Below are positions 34,111 to 44,601 of a stretch of 64,000 nucleotides of DNA, piece by piece. Numbering within the stretch: the stretch's first letter is position 1; every line of letters begins with the position of its first letter. A model generated the notes under the pieces. It was given only the letters and a program-made list of their open reading frames with translations. It did no database searches and was not told the origin of the DNA. A program made the position numbers and the translations under genes. The DNA is from Guillardia theta CCMP2712 (Eukaryota; Cryptophyceae; Pyrenomonadales; Geminigeraceae): NCBI RefSeq assembly GCF_000315625.1, contig NW_005434593.1, positions 236,346-300,345 of the forward strand, given 5' to 3'.

Positions 34111-34700
34111 ACTTAACTTTGAGTAAAATGTTGAAAGGTTGCTGCACCAGAAAACCGTTGAACCGGGCTACAGCAACTTGGCAAGCCTTCGGAAGCCTGC
34201 GCCGGTGCCCGGCGGCGGGCCAGTCACGGTGTATCGCCGGGGCACCCGGTACTTGCGGGGACGTATCATGGGTGCAGTACTACTTTCCGAGTTCATTAGC
34301 GGCTCTGAACTCTGAGTCATCACCGAGTCACGCCACAGAGTCGTGTCAGATCTTTACTGGCAGAGTCTGACTCGGCCCGGACTCGAGAGTCCGGGCCTCC
34401 CACGGACCGGTCACCAGTGACTGCCGCAGTGGCACCGCCGGGGCCCGGCGGCCGGGCGGCGTGACACTGACTCCCGACGGGTGACGCCCGGCGCCCGGGC
34501 CGGGCCGCGTACTGAACGCCGTAGTACCGTACGACTCCGGGTCGCCCGCACTGCAGCGCCACAGGCTGAGTGCCACCCGGGAGCCTGGATCTGATCGCCA
34601 TGATCGGCGGCCCGGCGCACCACCGTCAGTGGCACGGTGCCCTCGGAGTCCCGGCGGGCAGGCAGCCTGGGGTTCACAGTGATGAACCTCACTAAATTGT
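34111..34700. repeat. 17-nt motif followed by a GC-rich island
   Basis: It begins with ACTTAACTTTGAGTAAA (34111-34127), identical to 62892-62908, then about 550 bases rich in CCGGG, GCCCGG and GAGTC. No stable coding region is supported. Confidence 0.7.
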
Positions 34701-34806
34701 AGACGCCTTTGCTTGTTTGAATATTAATACAACATTAAGACAAGATGATGTCTCTATCACATCGCTGAATGGAAAGGAAGCGGCGGCAGATCGGACGGTC
34801 AGACGC

Positions 34807-35311
34807 TCACGGGCATTCTCCGGGGGGAAGCATGCAAGGCTCGTTCCCTCCATTGTTGTTGCCCCCATTCTTGGTCCAGGCGTCCGCCTCGTCGTTGGCG
34901 TGTGAGATCTGCGACAAGGCTGAGCGCAAGCAGCGAAGACCTTCAGATCGCCTCACCTCATCTTGGTGCATGTCGTCCAGATGCACCATCCTCGCCTGAG
35001 CCTCGAGGCCTTTCTTGATGTATTCACTGAGCTTAGGAGACATGTCTTGCCCTGCGTCTCCTCGTCAAGCCACACTCGACATACAAATCCGTGAGAGCAA
35101 ACACAGAGTCATTCACAACGAGAGTATAACCATCAAGGAGAGAAAAGGTAAGATCAGGGCTGACATGTTCGGCATACCTATTCTGACCATTCTGTTCAAA
35201 TCATCAGCAATTCCTGGGCCAAACCAAAGTTCCTGTAAGCAAAGGAAATTAATATCCTCACAACAGAAACGTCAATGCTTCAGAAACCTGCGTTCTGGCA
35301 GGCTTCATCAT
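34807..35311 (-). CDS. Small helical hypothetical protein, 107 residues
   Basis: Exons: 35311-35288, 35232-35178, 35051-34807, introns of 55 and 126 nt, phases agree. Joined, they give MMKPARTQ, then ELWFGPGIADDLNRMVRIG, then a charged helical stretch (LSEYIKKGLEAQARMVHLDD) and an Asn/Gly-rich end. The product is soluble and acidic, with no known domain. The start is the first of two adjacent Met codons; the in-frame sequence before it stays open, so a 5' exon is possible. A shorter alternative starting at the Met at 35043 would give 78 residues. Confidence 0.58.
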
Positions 35312-35727
35312 CAGATAGTAAGGACGTTCAGCCCTCAACGTCGTGCTTGAAACCTGGAAAGGATCTTACCAAGCGAAAGCCAAAAACAGATAATTACCAG
35401 GAAAAAAATAGAAACAATACCAAAACCGATGATCCCAGCAACTATAAAAAAGAGTTGAGAAAACTGTCATAGCGTGCAACAGACAGAAATGTTTTGATTG
35501 GACAACAGGTTGGAATTTTTTCTATGCCACTGGCTAGGTTCATAATACTACTTGATATTCCAAGAACGAAGTATCACGTTAGAGCGCATCTTGGCACCTG
35601 ACCCTGGCTCCGTACTTACTATCATCCTCCTCTATCCTCCTCACGCTCCTCCTGCTCCCTCTGATCTTGATCTCGCTCCCTCTCAAACTTTCCTGCTCTT
35701 GATCCTGTTCCTGCTCCTCCCTCCTGA

Positions 35728-35767
<40 letters not shown>

Positions 35768-36434
35768 CCATCCTGCTCTGCTCCTCCCTCCTGCTCCTGT
35801 TCTCCTCCACCTCCTTCACCTGCTGTCGCCGCCTTCCGCTCCATTGCCGCGACACTTCGTACGTGTACCACATCCCCACTCAATCAACTAGTTCCTCAAA
35901 GTTTAGTTCAAAGCTACTCTAGTGTTGCTATTGGGGAGTACCCCACCGTACTAACTTGCCATGTACCCCCCCTTTATACTCATTTTAACCTACCTATTCC
36001 AAATATGGGATACTACCCCTACCCCTCCGTGTTGTGGAAGGTGCCTCGTTTCTTTTCCGTTGATTCAACGCTCAATGCTGAGATTTTTCCTCCTCCTCTC
36101 GTGTTCTTCTTACCCGCTGCTACCCCTGCAGAGCTTCTCACGATCATGATAATGACCATCCCAGGAACTCATGGCAACATACACTGCTATCGTCCGAAGT
36201 TCCATCTTCCTTTTATGTTTGTACTCTCATTGATTCCTTTTTTCTCACACTTTTCCTCTTATACCATCTTGCCTTCTCCCTCATGGTCATTTTCTCTTCT
36301 GAATCTGCTCTACAAATCCATGTATTAATCCTGCATCCTACATCATCCCCTCTGTGCCCGATCCTATGGGTCCACATCAAAATCTTAGCATGATTGAGCT
36401 GTACTGAAGTCTTTCCCCTTGACAGGTTGCAATC
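35312..36434. other. Divergent intergenic region with CTCCTG repeats and a TACCCC tract
   Basis: 35690-35800 holds CTGCTC/CTCCTG hexanucleotide repeats; 35935-36030 holds spaced TACCCC words; 36050-36310 is CT-rich. A T-rich stretch at 35365-35470 on the minus strand could be read as a membrane helix but has no start and probably belongs to an intron or leader. No other gene is supported. Confidence 0.6.
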
Positions 36435-36745
36435 ATGAGCGACAAGGACGAATTCAAGAGACTCAACGATGATCTGTCTCGATTGCTGCGAGCGTCTGTC
36501 TTTCCTGGAGCCGTCTCCTCCTTTCCCAAGTCGTCGGTTACCCACGAGATGCTATCGCAAGCGGACCCTATGAACGAAGAGTTCCGGTGAGTACCGGCGT
36601 ATGTCTGCGAGGTGTTCGACTGAGTGAGTGCATCAGCGTTGAGAAGACGCACTTCAGCAAGAAGTACGACCTCAAAAACTTCATGGAGGCAGAGTTTGCT
36701 AGAAGGAATCTGTTCAAACAGGTTGCCAAGGAGAGCAAGCAATAG
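36435..36745 (+). CDS. Small hypothetical protein, 86 residues
   Basis: Exons 36435-36586 and 36637-36745, one 50-nt GT-AG intron, phases agree. The protein is charged and helical: MSDKDEFKRLNDDLSRLLRA, a short middle (FPGAVSSFPKSS), then a basic C-terminal half (VEKTHFSKKYDLKNFMEAEF). No signal peptide or known domain was recognised. An AG preceded by CTTGAC a few bases before the ATG suggests a 5' UTR intron. It converges with the next gene, 266 bases apart. Confidence 0.65.
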
Positions 36746-37010
36746 CCGGGATATTCTTTTTGTACATAATCTTCACCCTAGTGACAACATCTAATTTCTA
36801 ACAATTTTGTTTGACGGAGCGAATCCTGCCAACCAGAAGCGTCTCTCCACCACCACTCCCCTTAATCTCGCGAAGAAACGCACAGAAATTCTACAAGTAA
36901 TACCTACCAAGACCCGCTATGAGACCCAAACGCTGCAATCTCCCTATATGTACATTCTCTCTTCACTTGACGACGTGCCCCATCATCTTCGTCAGGATCT
37001 TCACACGAAG

Positions 37011-37892
37011 TCAACAACCCTTGTGCTCTGCAAAGAACATTCTTACATGCTCGGGGTTTTCTCCGTGCTTCCTCCTCGGCACACCACCTGCTCCAAAGTT
37101 GTCAAGTTTGACGCATCGAGTGACTCGCTAGCGCTCACTCCACTTCGAGCTGCGGCTGAGCTGGTCAGCCTGTAGCTGTCTGGCCTCCAGCTTCATCTCA
37201 TCCAAATTCCGAGAAATCTGCATGACGGCAACCCACTTCTCCTGCGGGAGTGTTGAGCAGGGGAGCAGGGAGGGCGTGCAAGATGTCAGGCTCACCCCTT
37301 TCGTCACAGGCAGAGAGGAGGACAAGGACGAGGAATCAAAATCGTGCTGCCGTTGCCTGCAGCTTGGTCACCTTCAAGTCAGGGAGATAGGACTGTACCT
37401 GTGAGCAAGGACGTTGTACAGGATGAGAACTGAATTAGAAGGAGGCTTCATCGACAGTGCTGACTGCGTTTTTCCTTCGACCCCTGTGCCTGTGCCTGTG
37501 CCTGGCCTTGCACTTCCCAACCCAATCCCTGTTTCCCTTCCAGATTCTGTTGAAGCTCCCCTTGAATTTCCTGCTGCCGACCCCTGACCCGCCTCTCCTC
37601 CCACGTAAGCCCCTTCGCCTGCCCCTGCTGCCCCTGCTGCCCCTGCTGCCCCTGCTGCTCTTGTCAAAGTATCAGATTTATCACTTCCGACTCCAGCCTG
37701 AGCTCCACTGCTGCGACTTTCACTGTGCATACCAGACCCCTTCGCACCAGGGAATTCAAAGCCCCCCCCTTCAAAATCTTCGTCTGTGAGAAGACATCAG
37801 TGGTGTTAAGCCCATCTTGGCATATCTACTTAGAATGAAGAAGATCGTTGCAAACACGTACTCTCGACTCTGGTGAGGCCCTTCCGCTCCAT
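37011..37892 (-). CDS. Hypothetical protein with an Ala/Gly repeat and a coiled-coil end
   Basis: Supported exons: 37892-37862 (MERKGLTRVE), a Gly/Ser/Ala-rich exon starting at 37783 (EDFEGGGFEFPGAKGSG, then four AGA units), a short exon starting GTACAG (VQSYLPDLK), an exon (EKWVAVMQISRNLDEMKLEA onward) and a last exon ending at 37011 (GVPRRKHGENPEHVRMFFAE). The end of the Gly-rich exon is not resolved because several donors are possible. No known family. An open, splice-flanked stretch at about 37945-38045 (VQKFEEGCSRVDFDTTISK) looks coding but its phase does not fit, so it may be an upstream exon of this gene or of a separate one. Confidence 0.55.
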
Positions 37893-38221
37893 GTTTCTTC
37901 GACTGCTCGAAAACGTCAGCATCGACCCCAGTCTACTTCATCGAGCTGATCACCTTCGATATCGTCGTGTCAAAATCCACTCTAGAGCACCCTTCCTCAA
38001 ACTTCTGCACCTTCAAGGCAAGTTGAGCATCCCCCTTGCAGACTGCAACATCAACTCACCGTAAAAGATGCAACGTACTCCCTGGCGACGCTCAGCAGTT
38101 CACAAGTACGAGCTGCGAGCAACCCTTCAGCGCTTGCTAGGAGAGGATTGCAACTTCACCGATCCAACGGGACACAGCTTTGTCTGTCATTGGCAGCTCC
38201 GCTATCAGATGTTTCTTCGGA

Positions 38222-39474
38222 TCACGCGTGTCCCCCGGCCGTAACACTCCCCGTTTCAGAAGGGGCCTGGCAATCTGCTGGCGATCAGAAAGGCAGGTCG
38301 CAGGGGCAAAGGACCTTGATAATGTCTGCAACTTCTCCATCTCTCATGAAGTTCAAGACTCTGAGGGAGCACAACTTAGCCCTCTCCTCTCCCCACCAGC
38401 CTTTCATCGTTACCGATGCAACCTAGGTATTGTGGACACAGTCTCTACCTGCGACTGACAGTGACGAACGAACATTCTCCTCAAAGGAGCAAGGAAACTC
38501 TCCTACCTGTACCCTCCTCTCCAGGTGAGGCACAGGAATCTCAACGAGGAACCCAGGAGGCTCCGCTGGAAGCACAAAGTGCTCACCGTAGCACACAACA
38601 TAGACCTGTGAACCCGTTACTGACCGGAACGCCAGAGTGCTGGTCGGACCTTCTCAGGCAGCATGCCGTATATCCTCTGACCATTGGGACGAACGAAGTG
38701 GGAGACAATGCATCCAAGAGCCGTGCTCAGCTCCTCCCTCATGAGATCTCCGTTGGCCATGTACACGGAATGAGGAACTACGGGTAGGGTCTCGGCCGGC
38801 CAGCAGAGCAAAGACGCTGGGCACTGCCGGGAGGTCAGGCCCATGCTAGAGCCGACGCTGTAGATCTCGACAGCATGAGCGTGTGCCCCGTCGTCTTGGA
38901 TGCTGATGGAGTAGACGACGTCATTGAATCGCATTCCAATGAAAGAGACGTCGTTGTCTATTGCTATCTCAGCGCCCTTCCAGCTCCTGTTGGAGAACAG
39001 AGTGACCACCACTCCCTTGCTGACTCTCAACGACGAGATATCGGTGAAGTGGAGTGCGTCCAGATCGGATATGTTCCCGTAGATCGGCATGCTCCACCCC
39101 AGAAAGTTCGAATCTTGGTAGATCACCGCCGGAGCTTTCACGGCACGCCTCCCAAGGAAGAACGTCTTCCAGTGCGGAGGGATCGGGTCATCTTGATCAG
39201 GTCTTGTAATTATGATCATCAGCTGGATCGAGAACGCACAGATCGAGAGAGTGAGAAGCAGGCACATCATCCTCGCATCCGATCTTGTCCACCATCCAGC
39301 AGTTTCCCTCCCTCGCTTCCTCCTTCCTGACCCCCCCGGCAAGTTCCCCGCCACCTCTGTCCCATCAAACCTGCTACCAGCAGCATGGCTGCCAGCATCT
39401 CTCCTGCTTCCTCCTCCCGAGCCATCCCCTCCCCCTCCCCCTCCCCCGCCAACGCAGCCATGACGGGGCAGCAT
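38222..39474 (-). CDS. Single-pass membrane protein with a beta/gamma-crystallin domain
   Basis: Exons: 39474 (or an earlier Met at 39519)-38650, 38605-38507, 38448-38423, 38360-38315, 38266-38222; phases agree. A Gly/Ser/Arg-rich N-terminus is followed by one hydrophobic helix (MMCLLLTLSICAFSIQLMII), suggesting a type II membrane protein. Then comes a beta/gamma-crystallin Greek-key domain: VIYQDSNFLGWSMPIYG, the calcium-site-like FTDISSLRV, a second motif VVVTLFSNRSWKGAE, and FNDVVYSISI. The rest is unassigned (YVVCYGEHFVLPAEPPGF). Known: microbial beta/gamma-crystallins bind Ca2+ through N/D-N/D-x-x-S/T-S sites, and both motifs here fit approximately. The last exon may be spliced again, extending the end toward about 38170. 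Confidence 0.72.
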
Positions 39475-39494
39475 GTCGGGAGACCTGTCCTTCA

Positions 39495-39660
39495 CGGTCC
39501 GATCCGGCTGTAGCCGCATAAAATTTGAGTGCTCGCTCCGAGGCCCGGGCCGATCATATCCGAGTCGATGACAGTGAGCCGGCTCCGAGTCCACCCGGAG
39601 TCTTCCCGCCGGCCCGCTCGGGCCCGGGCCCAAGCTCAAGCTCCTGAAATAGATATCGCC
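39495..39660. repeat. GC-rich island at a gene start
   Basis: Rich in GGCCCGGGCC, CCGAGTC and GGAGTC words. It overlaps the 5' end of the crystallin gene, so the first codons of that gene are uncertain. Confidence 0.6.
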
Positions 39661-39699
39661 ACCCTTGAAATAAATATTCCGTCTCGGACACTACCAGGG

Positions 39700-40130
39700 G
39701 TCATGACCCCTACCCTCCGAGACCCATCATCCTACCACTGAGCCGAGACTCTCTGCCCCCACCCTACCCTATCCCTGCGCTGTCCAACTTGGATTCAAGT
39801 TGGGTCAGACCGGTTCAGGTCAAGTACCCCCATTTTAGTACCCCTGTCATTCCTATACAAACTACCCCCCTTATGCAGAAGCAGACCGGTTTCTGGACTG
39901 ACTCGCTGATAGAGCATGAGGATTCACTGATGGAGAAACCTAAATGGGGTGGGTGATTTTTGGTCAGGAGGGGGTGAAGGTACTCCAAGGGTGGGTACTT
40001 CTCTACATAATGAATTATCAAATTAGGGGTACTGTGAGAAATGGGTAGGGTGCTTTGCAGGAGTCAGTGAAAGTAAGGGGTGGTGCGATTGTGTTGGGTT
40101 GGGGTCTTGTTTTTTTTTTGTTCTATTTCA
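39700..40130. repeat. TACCCC tract that switches to GGGGTA
   Basis: 39700-39870 is C-rich on the + strand (TACCCCC, TACCCC); 39940-40110 is G-rich (GGGGTGGGT, GGGGTACT, GGGTAGGG). It sits between the divergent crystallin gene (-) and the small gene at 40535 (+). Confidence 0.75.
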
Positions 40131-40534
40131 GGCACGGGGGTTTAAAAGGAAGAGGAGCGGCAGGGGACGATCAAGAAAGGTGAGCCAATGCACGCCAAGC
40201 AAACCTGTCAAACAAAGTGATGTTGTGCGATTATGGCCGGAGCTAAGCGTTGAACGCGCTTGATCGTACAAGCATGATGTGTGTAGTAGGAAAGGTTTGA
40301 GCGTTCACGATCATATGTTCAAAACACATTATAGAAGTATTGTTGAGTTTCAAGTCATGAACCAAGGCTCATTAAGGGTCGATGGTCAGATGATTTACGA
40401 TACGGTGCACAGAGATATTAGACAGAATAAGGTAGAGTCATATGGAAGAATGAGCCTTTGTATGCTATGTCTGTTGTATGCTGTGTCCATTCATTGAGAT
40501 CTTTCATGTGATTGATCGTCATTTGCAGGGAAAG

Positions 40535-40696
40535 ATGTTCGCTCTCCTCGCCATGACCATGCTCGATGACGTCAACACCATCAACACCTGGGCTGAGCCT
40601 CACAACGCCAACGGCATCACCCCCAACACCATCATCGACTCCAACGATGAGCCCCCCTGCAACAACCAGCAGCGCATGGCTGCCCGTGGCTACTAA
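40535..40696 (+). CDS. Tiny hypothetical protein, 53 residues, extreme codon bias
   Basis: The frame opens at ATG 40535, ten bases after a TTTGCAG acceptor-like site (so an upstream 5' exon is likely), and ends at TAA 40694-40696. Almost every Asn, Thr, Ile, Ala and Asp codon ends in C, unlike the neighbouring genes, which suggests high expression. The N-terminus is MFALLAMTMLDDV; the rest is Asn/Pro/Thr-rich and polar, ending RMAARGY. No domain or full signal peptide was recognised. It may be only the last exon of a longer gene whose earlier exons lie in 40150-40520. Confidence 0.5.
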   Translation: MFALLAMTMLDDVNTINTWAEPHNANGITPNTIIDSNDEPPCNNQQRMAARGY

Positions 40697-41094
40697 GCGT
40701 TCTGGCTAAGTAAAGTCTGAAATTTAGGATCCTGCCCCTGCACCCCACTCTGATCGCTTCTTTTTCTCTATCTCTTTCCTTTCGAGAGTCTTCCTCACAA
40801 ACTGGACCTTATCATCTTGTCAAACTTGCGTCCAGGATGAGCGTGTTGAATTCATGTTGGCTGTTGAACTTCCTGCTCAAGACGGAAAATATCAACTTGC
40901 ACAGCAGTGTGTTATCGATGATATCGAGAACAACAGTATTTGTCTGTTAAACATTTAGACAGTATTATGTCCAATTGTGTATGATACTTGTAAAAACTTT
41001 TATTCAAGACATTTTGCGAACTTACAGTTCTTCAACAGACTGGTGTGCCATTAGCAACAAACAAAAACTGTACAAAAGACAAAACTACAGATGA

Positions 41095-42479
41095 TTAACT
41101 AATGGTACAATTCTTGCCCTCCAAATGAGACTTCTTGTTCATCCACTCAACTCGCACCTGGAATGAGGTTTAGATTTCTTGCAAGAATAATACAATCCTT
41201 TAGGAATACCTTGCCCTCGGGGGAGATATCCAACAGAGTAGTGCATGCAAGGGATATTCTAAACTTCTGATATACACTTGGTGCGTCGTGTGCCATCAAT
41301 CCCTGTTTGACAAGCCTCGGTCAAGGCAAAGGAGAAATCAACTGATGAAGACATTGACGTTACCTGAAGCGTTGCTTCAGTGATTCCGTGCGCAGAGACG
41401 TCGATGTCCGGATTGTTTTCATGTCCAGAGGTGGAGTGATTGGCTGCTTGGTTGTTAGAAGAACAAGGAGCCCCAAATCAAAGCGCTCACTCAGGACAGC
41501 CATCAGCAGGGCGAGAAAATCTGCATGAGACACCTGTAGAGCAATGAGATCCCAGAATGGGACAAGTTGCACCTTCACACTCACCAGCAGCAACATTCCG
41601 TCTTGACCCATCTCATTGTGAAGGTACGCGCTTTTCAACCAAGATGAAAGCCTTTCCGCTCTGAATTCAAGACAAGTAAACCAAGGGTTCTTTTCCATTG
41701 ATATCTTGCTAACCGCTGGATAGCCTCCGTTGTCCCTTCGAATCCTCTCCCAGAGTCCCATGGGCCAGAAGGGGCAAGCTTGACACATCGAATCCAAATT
41801 GCTGTAACAAGTCGTCAGATGGGAAGCTCAGTGCAGGGAGATGTCGTCAAGACCTGCTTGATCGTCATTGCTTCCATTGCTCTTCCCGTGACCTTGTTGA
41901 ACTGTAGATTTCGACTGTTAGCCGTCGAGCGCAGATAGGTCAAAAGGCTGTCTACCTGGCCATTTGGCGACCGCTGGGCTGTGTAGATCCCTCCAACTTC
42001 GCAAAGATCTCCTCTCACCTCCGCTGTCTGTTGTGACTGTGTCATCAAACCCTCCCGATCGTCAGCATCACAACACTCACGGGGAGATTGAGCGCCCCGA
42101 CGATCACCTTCGCAGTTTCACATGCTCGTCTCATGGGAGACGTCAAGACGCGGAACCTTAGCAGCGGACCTTTTCAGTGCCTTCAAGCTTCAACAAATAT
42201 GCTTACCTCTTGCATCCTGATTTTTTCGGCAGTTTCTTTGCGTGCTCCATCAACCTCTTCAGCTGCTCTTTCCCCGCGGGTGAAAGTTCGGGGTCGTCTT
42301 GGCGCATCGAGCTGGTTGGAGTGTGAGGAGGCGAAGCATTGCACATGCATCGTGCGAACTCACAGCCATTCGTCTTGAGCCTGTTGCTCGCTTGCCTTCC
42401 CTGATGTGATTTTGGTATGGACCTGAGCTTGGACGATGTTGTTCATGGATTGTGCATGGCGGATGAGGAGAATTTTCAT
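41095..42479 (-). CDS. Histidine phosphatase (phosphoglycerate-mutase-like), 306 residues
   Basis: Exons: 42479-42364, 42311-42207, 42156-42081, 42036-41956, 41901-41854, 41801-41585, 41533-41491, 41443-41364, 41302-41210, 41157-41095; GT-AG introns of 44-61 nt where measured. The family motifs are clear: MKILLIRHAQSMNN at the start (catalytic RHA), DPELSPAGKEQ, RVLTSPMRRACETA, DLCEVGG, and VSHADFLALL near the C-terminus (second catalytic His). All phases agree except inside exon 6, where one surplus C in a CCCC run (41771-41774) breaks the frame between DVSSLP and FWPMGLWER. Known: members hydrolyse or transfer phosphate through a phospho-His. The substrate cannot be told; no targeting peptide was seen. 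Confidence 0.85.
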
Positions 42480-42559
42480 GTTTCCAGAGCTTGCTGAAAC
42501 CACAGAACATCAGAATTGGCCACGTGCTCGTGAGCAAAACTAACTTTTCCTTCTCAATC

Positions 42560-42922
42560 TTTCTGTTTACCTACAATTACAAAGAGACACACGCGAAAGA
42601 AAAGTGCGTGAGGGAGGAGAGAAGCATTCTATAGATCTCATTGTGATGATATGCACGATCAAAAATCGGACAGGAGGGTATAGCTAGAGAACAACGTAAG
42701 GAAATAGAAGACGAAGTTGCGATACAAGATGTTGAAAAGAGGAGAACAAGTTGGCAAGCGCGAAGCTCGGTAAGTTGCAAGCAGTTGTCGAACATAAGAC
42801 AAAGTAACAAGAGGTTTGGGTAAGTAAAGAAAGGGCTCGTTGAGTACAAAGGAGCAGGTGTGAACGAGTCAAGAAGGACAAGTAAGAAAACAAAGGAGCA
42901 AGAAGAGAAGAATGAGGGCAGG

Positions 42923-42954
<32 letters not shown>

Positions 42955-42963
42955 TGTTTTGTT

Positions 42964-43013
<50 letters not shown>

Positions 43014-43245
43014 GGTGGTGGTGGTGGAGGTGGAGGAGGAGGGAAGGGGAGGAGGAGGAGGAGGAGGAGGAGGAGGTGGAGGTGGTGGTGGTGATGGAGG
43101 AGGAGGAGGAGGAGGAGCAGGAGGAGCAGGAGGAGCAGGAGGAGCAGGAGGAGAAGGTGGAGGAGGAGGAGCATGTGTGGCATCGGAGTTGGGGGATATT
43201 CGTGTTGCGCATGCTTGAAAGGGACGATCATTTAGTCCGACAAAC
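42560..43245. repeat. TTG, GTG and GAG triplet array
   Basis: 42924-42998 is TTG triplets with a TTTTG interruption, 42999-43030 GTG triplets, 43030-43170 GGA/GAG triplets and AGCAGG units. Frames on both strands give homopolymer-like peptides and are not real genes. The block lies 5' of the histidine phosphatase gene. Confidence 0.9.
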
Positions 43246-43249
43246 TGAT

Positions 43250-43920
43250 ATTTGGGAGGGGGGGTATAAATTATTATCGTGACAACATAATTCATGACAT
43301 ATTTTGAAAATATGTTTGATAAATATCAAAATAACAAACAAATATTGATGATAATAGTTCATATTGATGCCCTTGAAGGAAAGATCACAGCTCCCTGGAG
43401 CAAGGCACAAACCCATACCACTTCGTTTCAAGGGTGGGTTTCACAAAACATGGGTAGGGTAATTATGATAGGGGTGGGGGGTACTTTTTATTTTTAAAAT
43501 TATGCAGATTTGACTGTCCACCAAACTTCTCATTGAAATAAGAACTAATTTACATTTGCTGTCTTAGATTCTTTTCATAAGGACATAGAAATCAATTTCA
43601 ACAGGAGGGGTGGTGTTAGTAATTCTGGAGGTGGTGGTGGTGATAATGGATTGTAGTGGGTAGGGTGATAGTTCGAAACGTTCCAATATCGTGACTGTTT
43701 TGATTCCAAACTTGTGGCCTTTTGAAAGGTTGCGTTTTGTTTATGTACCCATTCACCCACCCTTGGGTTCTCGTCCACATTCAAAGTACCCCCACCTACA
43801 CAGAATTTCATGATGACCCCTACTTTCCGCACAATTCAGTATTAAAGTACCCCTCATAGAATCACCTCTACCCCAGCATTCTTCACATGCTATGACCACC
43901 ACCCACCTCCACCTTCAACC
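43250..43920. repeat. GGGGTA tract that switches to TACCCC
   Basis: 43430-43680 is G-rich on the + strand (GGGTAGGGT, GGGGTGGGG, GGTGGTGGT); 43745-43920 is C-rich (TACCC, CACCCACCC, TACCCC). The intervening sequence is AT-rich. It lies 5' of the histidine phosphatase gene. Confidence 0.75.
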
Positions 43921-43959
43921 TTCAGCACCCTTCCTATCGGGGGAGCACAAGGATTTAAA

Positions 43960-44420
43960 AGCATATTCCCCGGGCCCGGCTGCCCCTGTCATCCGATTAC
44001 GTACCGCCCCGGCCCGGGCCATGACCGTACACCCGGTGCCACGCGGCCGCCGGAGGCACCGGGTGGATTGAAGTTGGCACGGACACTGAGTACCCGGTAC
44101 CCGGCCCGTACTAACTTTCAGCTTATTCAACTGAGCGTAACTTCTTTGAGTAACTCAGTGACTAGCATCATTGAACTCCGAACTCTTGAACTTGATCATA
44201 GGTGGATGATCAGCCGTTACCGCTGCGCGTTGCCAAGTTGAACTTGTTACTTTGAGTGAAATGGCTGGCTCAGTCAGCTTCCGATCAAACTTTGAAAGTT
44301 GAAGCGCCGTGAGAGTCAAGCCTCCTCGACGGGAGTCTCCTGATTGTATCCTCGTACTGTTTTTTGAATTCACTTTGAGTCAAGGATTACATACATCTAA
44401 ACTTAACTGAAGGCTGAATA
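43960..44420. repeat. GC-rich island and ACTTTGAGT-type motifs
   Basis: 43965-44105 is rich in CCGGGCCCGG and GTACCCGG words. Then follow TTACTTTGAGTGAAA (44249) and a copy of the TCCTCGTACTG ... ACTTTGAGT block (44349-44379) that also occurs at 62874. From 44421 to the next gene (44602) nothing was recognised. Confidence 0.65.
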
Positions 44421-44601
44421 GTAAAGAGGAGGAACTGAACCTGGAATCAGAAGCCTCGGAATGACACTTGGAGGAAGTTTCGGCAGTGCACAAAAAGGAA
44501 CTTGAATAAAGGCTCCCTCGAATCAGTCACTCGGATGGAAAATTTCAGTGGCGGTGCCCTTGTGTACAGATAAATTGCACATGGTCGTATGATTAGCAGA
44601 G

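Noticed and set aside
35552-36328. Plus-strand frame of 258 codons
   Set aside because: Its middle is CTCCTG repeats (Ala-Pro) and the rest is CT-rich intergenic DNA with a TACCCC tract.
42577-43295. Poly-Pro, poly-Ser and poly-Gln frames on both strands
   Set aside because: They are generated by TTG, GTG and GAG triplet repeats and have no start context or splice structure.
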